A stretch of DNA of 64,000 nucleotides from Saprospirales bacterium GYS_P2D (GCA_009833045.1 WUUP01000003.1:124001-188000); one strand, 5' to 3'. Numbered from the stretch's first letter, positions 34,674 through 42,596 are shown. Translations and numbers: made by a program. Notes: generated by a model not told the origin, from the letters alone.

Positions 34674-34710
34674 GATATTTCCTTCGTTCCTCACTTGATA
34701 TGACAATAAA
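34674..34710 (-). repeat. REP-like repeat, copy D, downstream of the sulfite dehydrogenase pair
   Basis: This copy matches copy C (32581-32617) at 33 of 37 positions in the same orientation, so the sulfite dehydrogenase genes sit between two direct copies. The remaining 170 bp before the next gene show nothing recognised. Confidence 0.6.
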
Positions 34711-34885
34711 GGAAGAGTTTTAAAATCTACCATTTCACACCAAAATCGCCGAATACCGCATCTGAGAAGATACCAGACCTACATAGTGCACTTACAGATT
34801 GGTCGATGTATTAGACTGCCCAATGTCTTATATGACGGGCGCATTGATTCAATTTTTATTTCTCACAAATGAAACTTAATGCACT

Positions 34886-35788
34886 ATGAATATCAGCATG
34901 ACATCTACCGACGTACTCCTCACGATCTGCTCGATCGCAGGGCTCCTGACACTACTGATCGTATCACTGAGGATCTACCTCCATCGATCGAGTGAGATAT
35001 CCACTTCTTCGGATCTGATCTCCCACAGGACTAAATATGCTCATCTTGACGTGCTTCGTAGGCGAGGTATGTTCTTGAGACTGGGAGTGGCTACAGCGCT
35101 GGCTTTTGCAGTAGCGGCTATGAGCTGGACTAAGTATGAGATACAGCATGACTATGTGATCCCTATCTATGAGCAGCATGAGGTCGAAGTACTACCGCCA
35201 CCCACTCGACAGGAGCTACCTCCACCGCCAGCACCACCTGCGCCTCCTGAGATCGAGGAAGTAGAAGACATCATCGACGAGCCTGAGCAAGATCTCATCG
35301 ATATGTCCATAGAGGATGATGCCCTAATTAATGAGCCTGTACCTGAGCCCAAAGCCAGTGTAGAAATCAAGCCGACTCCTCCACCACTGCCTCCGCAGCC
35401 TGTAGATGAGGACATCACAGAGATACGTGTGATCGCAGAGGAGATGCCATACTTCCCTGGCTGTGAGGATCTCAGAATGAGCAAAGAAGAACGTCGTCAA
35501 TGCTCTGACCGAGCACTATTGACCTATCTGATGAAGAATCTCCGCTACCCAAGTATAGCCCAAGAAAATAATGTCGAAGGAAGAGTCTATGTACAGTTCG
35601 TCGTAGAGAGAGACGGTACGATCACTGGATCTAAGATCGTCAGAGACATCGGGGCCGGATGTGGAGAGGCAGCACTCACCGTAGTCAACAAGATGAATAC
35701 ACTACCTGAGCGCTGGACTCCAGGTCGTCAAAATGGGAAGAATGTACGAGTACAATATACCTTGCCCGTGACCTTCAAGCTACAATGA
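34886..35788 (+). CDS. TonB-family energy transducer
   Basis: This 300-residue protein couples the proton-motive force to outer-membrane transport. It has a first hydrophobic segment at about 8-27 and a second at about 60-79, one more than classic TonB. A Pro-rich periplasmic linker follows (ELPPPPAPPAPPEIEE). The TonB C-terminal domain is about 185-300, with YPSIAQENNVEGRVYVQFVV and the terminal VQYTLPVTFKLQ. The EMPYFPGCED lead-in is typical of Bacteroidota transducers. No ExbB/D or receptor gene is adjacent; an exb cluster lies at 53.9 kb. Confidence 0.9.
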   Translation: MNISMTSTDVLLTICSIAGLLTLLIVSLRIYLHRSSEISTSSDLISHRTKYAHLDVLRRRGMFLRLGVATALAFAVAAMSWTKYEIQHDYVIPIYEQHEVEVLPPPTRQELPPPPAPPAPPEIEEVEDIIDEPEQDLIDMSIEDDALINEPVPEPKASVEIKPTPPPLPPQPVDEDITEIRVIAEEMPYFPGCEDLRMSKEERRQCSDRALLTYLMKNLRYPSIAQENNVEGRVYVQFVVERDGTITGSKIVRDIGAGCGEAALTVVNKMNTLPERWTPGRQNGKNVRVQYTLPVTFKLQ

Positions 35789-35793
35789 TGCGG

Positions 35794-36897
35794 TCATACT
35801 TTGATGAATATTTTCTTTTTGTATAAGATATAGGTCGGGATAAATATGATCGCTGTGTAGATCAAAGCATATAGCAAGGAGGGCATCTTAGGCGCTATCC
35901 CGATCTCTGGGATGGCCTCCATCCACACCTGATTGAGCGCTACTCCGATGAATCGATCACTATAAAAAAAACTGGTTAGGATACCTGAGAGCACATACGC
36001 CGTGATGGCATTTGCCCCAAAGACTCTTCCAACGAATGTCCACTTCTGATATCCTCTGAGGTCCACGATAAATATGCTTGCAGCAAGTGTCAATGTGGCC
36101 ATGCCTCCCATCACCATCACATAGGAGCTACTCCAGAGATTTTTATTGAGAGGGAAAAACCACTTCCATATACCCCCTAACACAAGCATGCCAAATCCTA
36201 ATAAAAAAAGATAAGTGAGCTTCTCATAGGGAGCCTTTATCGTCAATATAAGGCGACCAATAAGCATACCGATGATGCCTGTAGCTATCGCAGGAAGTGT
36301 ACTGAGTAGCCCCTCAGGATCCCATGTATGCTGCCAGAGTCGGCCAGGTAGGAGTATACTATCGAGATAATGAGCCCAGTTTTTCTCTGGGACAGAGAGA
36401 TCTGGCATTCCGATACCTGGTACGGGCATATATGCCATGATGATCCAATAGCCGATCAGGATACCGATAACTATATTCATTTGTGTCCGCCATGTAGTAT
36501 ACAGATATAGGAGGGCACAGGGCAAGAAAACCAGAGCGATCCGTGGTAACACTCCGACCCATCGGATACCTGCAAAATCAAAATTTGGCCACAGCCAAAG
36601 GAACAATCCGAGAAGGTAAATCTTAAGTGACCTGATAATGATTTTATTGACCAAAGGCCCTTTATCGGTGCCATCATCGAGCCGCTTTTGATAGGCTAAT
36701 GCGATAGAGACTCCGACTATAAAAAGAAAAAATGGGAATACATAATCGGTAGGTGTCAGGCCATTCCACTCGGCGTGGAGTAGCGGTCCGTATACATGGG
36801 ACCAAGATCCAGGATCATTGACGATGATCATCCCTACGATGGTGAATCCTCTCATCGCATCGAGCGATATCAAGCGATCCGGCAGTACAGTACTCAT
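35794..36897 (-). CDS. NagX/HGSNAT-like membrane acyltransferase (DUF5009)
   Basis: This 367-residue integral membrane protein has about ten hydrophobic segments. The family signature is at the N-terminus: SLDAMRGFTIVGMIIVNDPG, then LTPTDYVFPFFLFIVGVSIA. Such proteins resemble human heparan-alpha-glucosaminide N-acetyltransferase and are thought to transfer acyl groups to sugars across the membrane. It converges on the TonB gene (5-bp gap) and lies downstream of the 35-residue peptide genes on the same strand, so it could share their transcript. The substrate is unknown. Confidence 0.88.
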   Translation of the reverse strand: MSTVLPDRLISLDAMRGFTIVGMIIVNDPGSWSHVYGPLLHAEWNGLTPTDYVFPFFLFIVGVSIALAYQKRLDDGTDKGPLVNKIIIRSLKIYLLGLFLWLWPNFDFAGIRWVGVLPRIALVFLPCALLYLYTTWRTQMNIVIGILIGYWIIMAYMPVPGIGMPDLSVPEKNWAHYLDSILLPGRLWQHTWDPEGLLSTLPAIATGIIGMLIGRLILTIKAPYEKLTYLFLLGFGMLVLGGIWKWFFPLNKNLWSSSYVMVMGGMATLTLAASIFIVDLRGYQKWTFVGRVFGANAITAYVLSGILTSFFYSDRFIGVALNQVWMEAIPEIGIAPKMPSLLYALIYTAIIFIPTYILYKKKIFIKV

Positions 36898-37028
36898 GGC
36901 TACTCAATATTAATCTGAGATAAAAGGTAGCAATAAATGCTGTCTACTCAGCAGATCACATCTCCAGTATGGGATAATGAAGTACGGATTGAGTAGATCT
37001 ACTGCGCCAGATTGATTCGTACATGTCG

Positions 37029-37121
37029 TCACTCTCTCAGCCTCACTGCTAAGCAGAGCAGCGAGATCAGAAGCACCCAGCTGAAGTGACTGAGTTTGAT
37101 TTTAGAGATATTGGATAGCAT
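37029..37121 (-). CDS. Small membrane peptide (30 aa), last gene of the micropeptide cluster
   Basis: ATG at 37121 to TGA at 37029 encodes 30 residues: a basic start (SKIKLSHF), a hydrophobic stretch WVLLISLLCLAV and a charged tail RLRE. It follows the three 35-residue paralogues with a gap of 51 bp and has the same kind of A+T-rich leader (ATTACT before ATG). The sequence is not clearly homologous to them; only the size, single-helix layout and a 'sHFsw' near the position of 'fDHYar' are shared. It could be a diverged member or chance. Confidence 0.4.
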   Translation of the reverse strand: MLSNISKIKLSHFSWVLLISLLCLAVRLRE

Positions 37122-37172
37122 AGTAATAAAATGAGTAATAGTGAGTAATGGATCTAATGGTCTGTATGCCGA

Positions 37173-37280
37173 TCAGGAAGCAAAGGCCAATACGATGACA
37201 GCCAGGTATGCCGAGGCACTGATGACTAATAATGAAAGTCGAGCGTAGTGGTCAAATGATTTAGCTGGTTGCGATGTCAT
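37173..37280 (-). CDS. Tandem 35-aa membrane micropeptide, copy 1 (promoter-distal)
   Basis: ATG 37280 to TGA 37173. The 35 residues have a polar start (MTSQPAK), the conserved core SFDHYARLSLLVISASAY, and a hydrophobic C-terminus ending LAFAS. One transmembrane helix spans about 15-33. It shares 23 or more of 35 residues with copy 2. Between copies, differences are often synonymous or conservative (Ile/Leu, Val/Ile), which is the pattern of protein-level selection. The leader ends in CCTATTATC before the ATG. No Shine-Dalgarno is present, as usual in this phylum. Function unknown. Confidence 0.8.
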   Translation of the reverse strand: MTSQPAKSFDHYARLSLLVISASAYLAVIVLAFAS

Positions 37281-37349
37281 GATAATAGGTTTACTATTTT
37301 GTTTTGATAGAATGTAGATAATAGTGGGTCGGTCGATTCAGTATGATAA

Positions 37350-37457
37350 TTAGGCAGCGATAGATGCTATGAGAATACCCATATAAGCCGAAGCGCTGAG
37401 TACTAATAATGAAAGTCGTGCGTAATGATCGAATGATTTAGAAGATTGCGATGTCAT
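37350..37457 (-). CDS. Tandem 35-aa membrane micropeptide, copy 2
   Basis: ATG 37457 to TAA 37350. It has the same length as its neighbours, with MTSQSSK, then SFDHYARLSLLVLSASAY, then a hydrophobic end MGILIASIAA. The leader (CACTATTATC before ATG) nearly repeats that of copy 1. The gap to copy 1 is 69 bp and to copy 3 is 49 bp. The conserved Phe-Asp-His-Tyr-Ala-Arg lies just before the helix, so it would sit at the membrane interface, probably on the cytoplasmic side by the positive-inside rule. No known family recognised. Confidence 0.82.
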   Translation of the reverse strand: MTSQSSKSFDHYARLSLLVLSASAYMGILIASIAA

Positions 37458-37506
37458 GATAATAGTGATTTAAATAATAGTAAATAATAGATTGATTAAT
37501 AGATAG

Positions 37507-37614
37507 TTACGATGCAAACGAAGCAATGATGATGCCCATATAAGCAGAAGTGCTCAGGACTAATAAAGCTAATCTCGCATAGTGGTCAAATGGTTTAATA
37601 CTTTTAGATTTCAT
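37507..37614 (-). CDS. Tandem 35-aa membrane micropeptide, copy 3 (promoter-proximal)
   Basis: ATG 37614 to TAA 37507. The N-terminus is more basic (MKSKSIK). The core is PFDHYARLALLVLSTSAY and the end MGIIIASFAS. It is the most diverged of the three at the nucleotide level (GCGAGATTAGCT against GCACGACTTTCA for Ala-Arg-Leu-Ala/Ser) while the protein stays the same, which argues strongly that it is translated. It is first after the promoter at 37648-37679. The gene is too short for usual gene finders, which may be why such a family would be missed. Confidence 0.82.
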   Translation of the reverse strand: MKSKSIKPFDHYARLALLVLSTSAYMGIIIASFAS

Positions 37615-37647
37615 TGTAATAAAGATTTTGTTTTTGAATTGATGATT

Positions 37648-37679
37648 CAAAGATGCAGGCTGGTCACGCTTCTCACAAA
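37648..37679 (-). promoter_or_regulatory. Promoter of the micropeptide cluster
   Basis: On the minus strand a TTTG (37679-37676) is followed after 20 bp by CATCTTTG (37655-37648), one base from TAnnTTTG. This spacing fits the Bacteroidota sigma-A promoter. Transcription would start near 37640, about 25 bp before the first micropeptide ATG. Confidence 0.6.
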
Positions 37680-37718
37680 TTAGTCCGACTGCTGCTTGGA
37701 TTTAGTCGATTTCTGAAG

Positions 37719-37754
37719 CAGAAATTCGATAAAGGGGTTCTGAAATCCGATAAA
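37719..37754 (-). promoter_or_regulatory. Direct-repeat operator upstream of the micropeptide promoter
   Basis: On the minus strand TTTATCGGATTTCAG (37754-37740) is repeated as TTTATCGAATTTCTG (37733-37719), 13 of 15 identical. The period is exactly 21 bp, two helical turns, and the second copy overlaps a hairpin ATTTCTG/CAGAAAT (37709-37725). It ends 40 bp upstream of the -33 element, a position suited to an activator. The divergent ddl start is 68 bp away, so ddl could also be affected. Confidence 0.55.
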
Positions 37755-37821
37755 AATTCACTCATATGGTAGAAATATCTAATATAAGAGCGAACTTTAT
37801 CCACCTAATAAGAGAAGCGCT

Positions 37822-38916
37822 ATGAGCAAAATAAAGGTGGCAGTCCTATTCGGCGGAAAGTCGACAGAGCACGAGATATCTATCATATCAGCAAAAAACA
37901 TAGTGGCAGCCATGCCAAAAGATAAATATGAGCCTGTCCTAATAGGTGTCGACAAATCTGGTAAGTGGCTCCATCAGTCCGAGAGTCTGGAGCTCCTCGA
38001 TGTCAGCGATCCTAAAAGTGTCAAGCTATCTGACTCAGGTAAGCCAGTAATCTTCTCTCAAAATTCTGACGAGCACTACCTACAAAGTAGTAGTGGACAA
38101 AATCGTATCGAGGGCATAGATGTGATATTTCCTGTACTGCACGGCACTTTTGGAGAAGACGGAGCTATACAAGGCTTCGCTAAACTGGCTAATCTCCCAT
38201 GTGTGGGGCCTGGTATCCTCGGCTCCGCAGTAGGCATGGACAAAGAAGTGATGAAGCGACTACTCCGTGATGCTGGTATAGCTAATGCACCATTCATCAC
38301 CCTCCGCAGAAAAGATCAAAACAAGTATAGCTATAGCGAAGTAGCAGAGCAGCTCGGCTCAGAGCTATTCGTCAAGCCTGTCAATCTCGGCTCATCAGTG
38401 GGCGTCTCGCATGTCAAGAGTGCCGAGGACTTTCAAAAAGCCATAGACCATGCCTTCAAGTTTGACAATAAAGTCATCATCGAGCAGCGCATCTATGGCA
38501 GAGAGATCGAGTGCGCTGTGCTGGGCAATCATGATCCTATTGCATCCATACCTGGTGAAGTCATCCCTAAGGATGGTTTTTACTCATTTGAATCAAAATA
38601 CATCGATGAAAGCGGCGCTGCACTCGAGATACCTGCCCAGCTATCAAGTGAGGAGATAGCTCGAGTCCAAGAGATATCTCTCCAGACCTATGAATGTCTC
38701 GAATGCTCAGGTATGGCGAGAGTAGATATGTTTCTCACACCCGAGGGCCAGCTCTATATAAATGAGATCAATACGATCCCAGGATTTACCTCGATCAGTA
38801 TGTACCCTACTCTGTGGCGGCTCTCGGGCATCCCAAATGATGAGCTCATCGATCGCCTCATACAGCTCGCTATAGAGGAGCATGCCGATATGAATCGACT
38901 ACAGCTGGAGATGTAG
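37822..38916 (+). CDS. ddl: D-alanine--D-alanine ligase
   Basis: This 364-residue ATP-grasp enzyme makes the D-Ala-D-Ala dipeptide for peptidoglycan. The start VAVLFGGKSTEHEISIISAK is the family N-terminal signature. Later blocks are FPVLHGTFGEDGAIQG, FVKPVNLGSSVGVSHVKS (ATP-grasp loop), and the C-terminal INEINTIPGFTSISMYP carrying the Mg2+ ligands. Length is normal. It is divergent from the micropeptide cluster and stands apart from other murein genes. Confidence 0.97.
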   Translation: MSKIKVAVLFGGKSTEHEISIISAKNIVAAMPKDKYEPVLIGVDKSGKWLHQSESLELLDVSDPKSVKLSDSGKPVIFSQNSDEHYLQSSSGQNRIEGIDVIFPVLHGTFGEDGAIQGFAKLANLPCVGPGILGSAVGMDKEVMKRLLRDAGIANAPFITLRRKDQNKYSYSEVAEQLGSELFVKPVNLGSSVGVSHVKSAEDFQKAIDHAFKFDNKVIIEQRIYGREIECAVLGNHDPIASIPGEVIPKDGFYSFESKYIDESGAALEIPAQLSSEEIARVQEISLQTYECLECSGMARVDMFLTPEGQLYINEINTIPGFTSISMYPTLWRLSGIPNDELIDRLIQLAIEEHADMNRLQLEM

Positions 38917-38930
38917 ATATCGTACCAACA

Positions 38931-40880
38931 TCACCTCCGACTAACAAAATAACAAGACATCAAGCCGATATTCTTGACATCTATCTCTCCACGCTCCTCA
39001 AAGGCGTATCGGGGATCTGTAGATAGTTCGTCATAGACGGCTGCTGATACGGCTACTCGATCTATTTCACCTGTGGACTCCATACGGGAGGCGATATTCA
39101 CAGTGTTTCCCCAGATGTCGTATTGAAACTTCTTAATACCCACTACTCCTGCCACTACAGGTCCAATATGTAAGCCAACCCTCATCGAGAAAGCATGATC
39201 TATCTGTCCCCGATCTCTGAGCTCTATCACAAAATCTTGCATATCTAATGCCGCTTCTACTAAGTCTTGGAGGTAGCTTTCACTTTTATCCAGTCCACTC
39301 ACCGCCAGATAAGAATCTCCTATCGTTTTGATTTTCTCAATAGAATATTGATCAATAATTTCATCAAACCTCTTAAAGTACAATCCTATCAAGTCAACCA
39401 AAGACGAGGCATCTTGATGCGCTGCAGTCGTTGAAAAACCCTGAAAATCTGTAAAAAGTACGGCGATAGAAGAATATGCATGAGCAGTAGTCTGACCTTT
39501 AGCTTTTAGCTCTGCTGCGATCTCAGATGGTAGAATATTCAGCAAAAGCTTATCGGATTCTTCCTGCGCTTTTTTAGCTTTCTGATAGTATCTGTAGGTG
39601 ATCGCAGACAAACCTAACAGTAAGGCCATACCTATTCCTAATATGATAATAATGGACCTTGTCCGTCGGAGTGATAGATCTCTGATTTCGATGTCTTTAT
39701 TTAATAAAGCTATCTCAGTCTCTTTCTTCTCATCTTCATATCTGGCTCGGATCTCATCGAGTTCTTCCATTCTATTCATTTGATCGATGGAGTCCTGTAT
39801 CTCATTGTAGTTTTCATAGTTGGACAGTGCACTTTCGAATGAGCCTATACTCTTGTATTCAGATGTTTTGGTCTCGTATATCTCGCTGAGAAAGGCATAA
39901 TCCTCATTTTTCAATGCCAAATCAACGGCTTTATCCCAATATGGCTCTGCCCGACTGTATATTCCTTGGCGGAAATACAATGTCCCTAAATTCAAATAAA
40001 CAGCCGGAAGCGCCTCTTCAAATTCAGCCTTTTCCCATATCTCTTGACACTCTCTAAGATATCTCAGCCCTTTAGCATAAGCACCTTTGAGAAATAATCT
40101 CGAGCCAATACCATTCAGCGAATAGCCCATCCCGATCTGATGATCTAATCCTCGAAAAATTTTAAGCGCCTGCTCCTGATAAAATATAGCAGTGTCGATA
40201 TTACTCGAGTAGATGCCCAGATTTTGATAAGAGATAGCCATATTAAATGAATCCTGTAAGGTAGAGAATATGGAAATGGCTTCTTTGTAGCTTCTGACAG
40301 TGCCAGTAGTATCACCCATGACATTGTAGATCTGTGCCATATTGATCAGAGCCACCCCTTCTGCACTTTGATCCTCACTCTCTTGTGCGACCCGAGTAGA
40401 ACTAATAAAGGCTTCCAATGCGGCAGAATAGTTAGCTCTTGCCTTATGGGCTAATCCTATCAAATTATAGGCAGCAGCCATAAGCTTACTATTTTCAATA
40501 CGCTCAGCGCACTCCTTCACTTGATTACTGGTATTCAAAAGCGAATCAAGCTCCAACTGATTATAATATGCCGTGGCCAGATTGTATAGTATTTCACAAT
40601 ACTCTGGTTCAGACGACATATCCTGATATTTCTGCAAGGCATGATTAGCCAACTCTATGGTCAGTTCTGGATTAGTGTTTTTATATTCTTGTGTTAGGCT
40701 TTTATAGCTGGGAAGACGATCTGCAAGAGACTCTTCTTGCTCTATGACTCTGACGATACTGTCCAATGACTGACTATTCACCAGAGAGCAGGCTCCTATG
40801 AATAAAAAGAGGAAAAGCACTCGAGGATATCGTTGGTACACTGTAAAATAGGTTTCGGACTCCAATCTTACAATATACAT
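38931..40880 (-). CDS. Class III adenylate cyclase with periplasmic TPR sensor region
   Basis: This 649-residue protein has a signal peptide (about 1-36, VLFLFLFIGACSLVNSQS), about seven TPR units (60-380), a coiled coil, one transmembrane helix (about 409-428, SIIIILGIGMALLLGLSAIT), and a C-terminal cyclase domain from 468. Metal-binding Asp478 (LFTDFQGF) and Asp522 (KTIGDSY) are present. Lys518 and Asp588 (YDIWGNTVN) are the residue types that select ATP, so the product is probably cAMP. The layout suggests that TPR-bound partners outside the membrane control the cyclase inside. A cNMP-binding patatin protein at 55.6 kb is a possible effector, but this is only inference. Confidence 0.9.
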   Translation of the reverse strand: MYIVRLESETYFTVYQRYPRVLFLFLFIGACSLVNSQSLDSIVRVIEQEESLADRLPSYKSLTQEYKNTNPELTIELANHALQKYQDMSSEPEYCEILYNLATAYYNQLELDSLLNTSNQVKECAERIENSKLMAAAYNLIGLAHKARANYSAALEAFISSTRVAQESEDQSAEGVALINMAQIYNVMGDTTGTVRSYKEAISIFSTLQDSFNMAISYQNLGIYSSNIDTAIFYQEQALKIFRGLDHQIGMGYSLNGIGSRLFLKGAYAKGLRYLRECQEIWEKAEFEEALPAVYLNLGTLYFRQGIYSRAEPYWDKAVDLALKNEDYAFLSEIYETKTSEYKSIGSFESALSNYENYNEIQDSIDQMNRMEELDEIRARYEDEKKETEIALLNKDIEIRDLSLRRTRSIIIILGIGMALLLGLSAITYRYYQKAKKAQEESDKLLLNILPSEIAAELKAKGQTTAHAYSSIAVLFTDFQGFSTTAAHQDASSLVDLIGLYFKRFDEIIDQYSIEKIKTIGDSYLAVSGLDKSESYLQDLVEAALDMQDFVIELRDRGQIDHAFSMRVGLHIGPVVAGVVGIKKFQYDIWGNTVNIASRMESTGEIDRVAVSAAVYDELSTDPRYAFEERGEIDVKNIGLMSCYFVSRR

Positions 40881-40945
40881 AATGGCCTTCGCACTATCAT
40901 GACACGAACTGACTAATCTTTAAAATGGCTACAAGTAGGTAGAAA

Positions 40946-41824
40946 TCACCGTCCTATCCGCTCACCCATCTTGACGAAAGTCTCCATTTTATTCTTAGTA
41001 TTCTTGATGAGGTCGGCATCTATCTGTATCTGCTCTCGATCTATCAGTATTACGATCGTCGATCCTCCAAAAGCAAAATAGCCCATCTCATCACCTTTCG
41101 CTACAGCGGTATCAGGCTGATAGCTGGATAGGATACTACCGACCATAGTAGCACCGACTGGGATCAATAGTATTTCACCCTTGTCAGGAGTCTTAAGAGT
41201 GGTGATCTCCCGTTTGTTTTCACAGAATACCTTAGTAAAATTACTCGCTAAAGCATAGGGAGATACAGAGTAGTAGTGCCCCTTGATCTGTTTAGAAGCC
41301 GATGGGATCCCAGCATACGGGAAGTGATATCTGTGATAGTCATTTGGCGCCAGCCTCAATATAATCATCGACGCATCCGCATATCGCTCCGCTAACTCTC
41401 TATCTGCTAAAAATTCTGTCAGTGTAAACTCTCGCCCCTTGACAAAGAACGAACCGACATCTGACACTCGCTCAAAGGCTAAAAGCTTGCCATCTCCAGG
41501 TGAGACGAAGCCCTCTCCAATAGGTCGGGCCTCAGGCTTCAGTTTTCGATAGAAAAAATCATTAAAGGAACTAAACTCATCGATAGCCTTGATGGACTCG
41601 CTCATGTCTATATCGAGCTGATCGACAAAGCCCTGGATCTTGTCAACAGATGAAAGTTTATCCATCTTGCGACCATACCACTCTGAGATGAATTTTCGCT
41701 TAGCGATAGGCAGTATAGCCGTCTTACCAAAAGGATTATCATACAAAAAGCTGAGTAAGCCTTCTGCAGGTGGTCGCTCCACCTGTATCTCTCCAGTAGA
41801 TCTGTCTATGTATCTGATGTCCAT
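40946..41824 (-). CDS. psd: Phosphatidylserine decarboxylase
   Basis: This enzyme of about 292 residues converts phosphatidylserine to phosphatidylethanolamine. FVSPGDGKLLAFE and NDYHRYHFPYAG (catalytic His) are conserved. The self-cleavage site is FAFGGSTIVIL, with GGST in place of the usual LGST; Ser supplies the pyruvoyl group. The frame extends to 41872, but family homology starts near MDIRYIDRSTGE, so the ATG at 41824 is preferred. The long form with the N-terminal YGRKMDK region matches type-II-like PSDs seen in Bacteroidota and Clostridia. It is followed downstream only by the convergent-free gap to the cyclase. Confidence 0.92.
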   Translation of the reverse strand: MDIRYIDRSTGEIQVERPPAEGLLSFLYDNPFGKTAILPIAKRKFISEWYGRKMDKLSSVDKIQGFVDQLDIDMSESIKAIDEFSSFNDFFYRKLKPEARPIGEGFVSPGDGKLLAFERVSDVGSFFVKGREFTLTEFLADRELAERYADASMIILRLAPNDYHRYHFPYAGIPSASKQIKGHYYSVSPYALASNFTKVFCENKREITTLKTPDKGEILLIPVGATMVGSILSSYQPDTAVAKGDEMGYFAFGGSTIVILIDREQIQIDADLIKNTKNKMETFVKMGERIGR

Positions 41825-41926
41825 CGGATCGCAATATAAAGTAGAAATGAGAAGTATACTGACTCCTGTCAATGCAAATAGAAATAGATATGTCCGGTTT
41901 AGTTTGATAATGTCTCCTATAAAAAA

Positions 41927-42181
41927 TTAGTAGTGATATCGACATTGTAAAAACTCCACTTTATCAGCGTGTACATAGTAGACTATGCGATGCTCCTGTG
42001 TGATGCGACGAGACCAAGCATTAAAATCTATATACTTCAATCGTTCGGGCTTTCCGATGCCCTCAAAGGGATCTCGCCTGACTGCCTCGACTAATTTTAA
42101 GATCTTGAGGGCTACTTTACGATCTTGCCTGACCCAATAGCTCAAATCCTCAATAAATTCTGATTGAAATATGGTCTCCAC
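41927..42181 (-). CDS. yoeB: YoeB-family mRNA interferase toxin
   Basis: This 84-residue toxin has all the family marks. FIEDLSYWVRQDRKVALKIL is the N-terminal helix pair. DPFEGIGKPERLKY is the central loop with catalytic Glu (EGIGKPE). WSRRITQEHRIVYYV carries catalytic Arg. The C-terminus CRYHY has the His-Tyr end. YoeB cleaves mRNA in the ribosomal A site. The antitoxin gene ends 8 bp upstream. Confidence 0.93.
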   Translation of the reverse strand: METIFQSEFIEDLSYWVRQDRKVALKILKLVEAVRRDPFEGIGKPERLKYIDFNAWSRRITQEHRIVYYVHADKVEFLQCRYHY

Positions 42182-42189
42182 CCTGCCCT

Positions 42190-42462
42190 TTAAAGCTCTA
42201 CTTTATCACGTAGATCATTGAGCGTCATAGCATCTTTTTCCTCACCGACTTTACTCAATGATTGAAGCAAACGCTCAGCATTTGCAGGACTCTTGAGGAG
42301 ATGCACACACTCTAATAATGCCGACAATTCCTCTGCAGGTAGCACTGCGATTTCATCCTTCCCACGACGAGAGATCGTATATATCTCTTGATTATCGATT
42401 ATTTCGTCCCAGATTTTCGCCAGATTAGCACGCATCTCGGAGTATGAGCAAGATTTAGTCAT
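42190..42462 (-). CDS. yefM: YefM/Phd-family antitoxin
   Basis: This 90-residue antitoxin has the Phd/YefM fold. YSEMRANLAKIWDEIIDNQE is the N-terminal DNA-binding part, and TISRRGKDEIAVLPAEEL follows. The C-terminal tail that wraps YoeB ends with TLNDLRDKVEL. Its ATG abuts the last TGTACA of a tandem operator array, so autoregulation by the YefM-YoeB complex is very likely. Confidence 0.92.
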   Translation of the reverse strand: MTKSCSYSEMRANLAKIWDEIIDNQEIYTISRRGKDEIAVLPAEELSALLECVHLLKSPANAERLLQSLSKVGEEKDAMTLNDLRDKVEL

Positions 42463-42546
42463 TGTACAGGATTATTGTACAGGATTATTGTACAGGATTA
42501 TTGTACAGGATTATTGTACAGGATTATTGTACAGGATTATTGTACA
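42461..42546 (-). promoter_or_regulatory. Tandem YefM-type operator array: seven TGTACA cores at 13-bp spacing
   Basis: Six perfect copies of the 13-bp unit ATTGTACAGGATT (42461-42538) plus an 8-bp partial unit give TGTACA palindromes at 42463, 42476, 42489, 42502, 42515, 42528 and 42541. The array touches the antitoxin start codon. In E. coli the yefM-yoeB operator has two palindromes sharing this same TGTACA core about one helical turn apart, so this is an expanded form of the known operator. Confidence 0.88.
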
Positions 42547-42596
42547 AATAAAATCTAAAATGAGCATTAAAGCAAGAACACCCACTTTTCGCCCCC

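Noticed and set aside
36898-37028. Further micropeptide gene between the fourth peptide and the acyltransferase
   Set aside because: The only ATG on the minus strand there is followed at once by a stop codon.
42461-42546. CRISPR-like repeat array
   Set aside because: The 13-bp units are contiguous with no spacers and hold TGTACA palindromes; it is an operator array.
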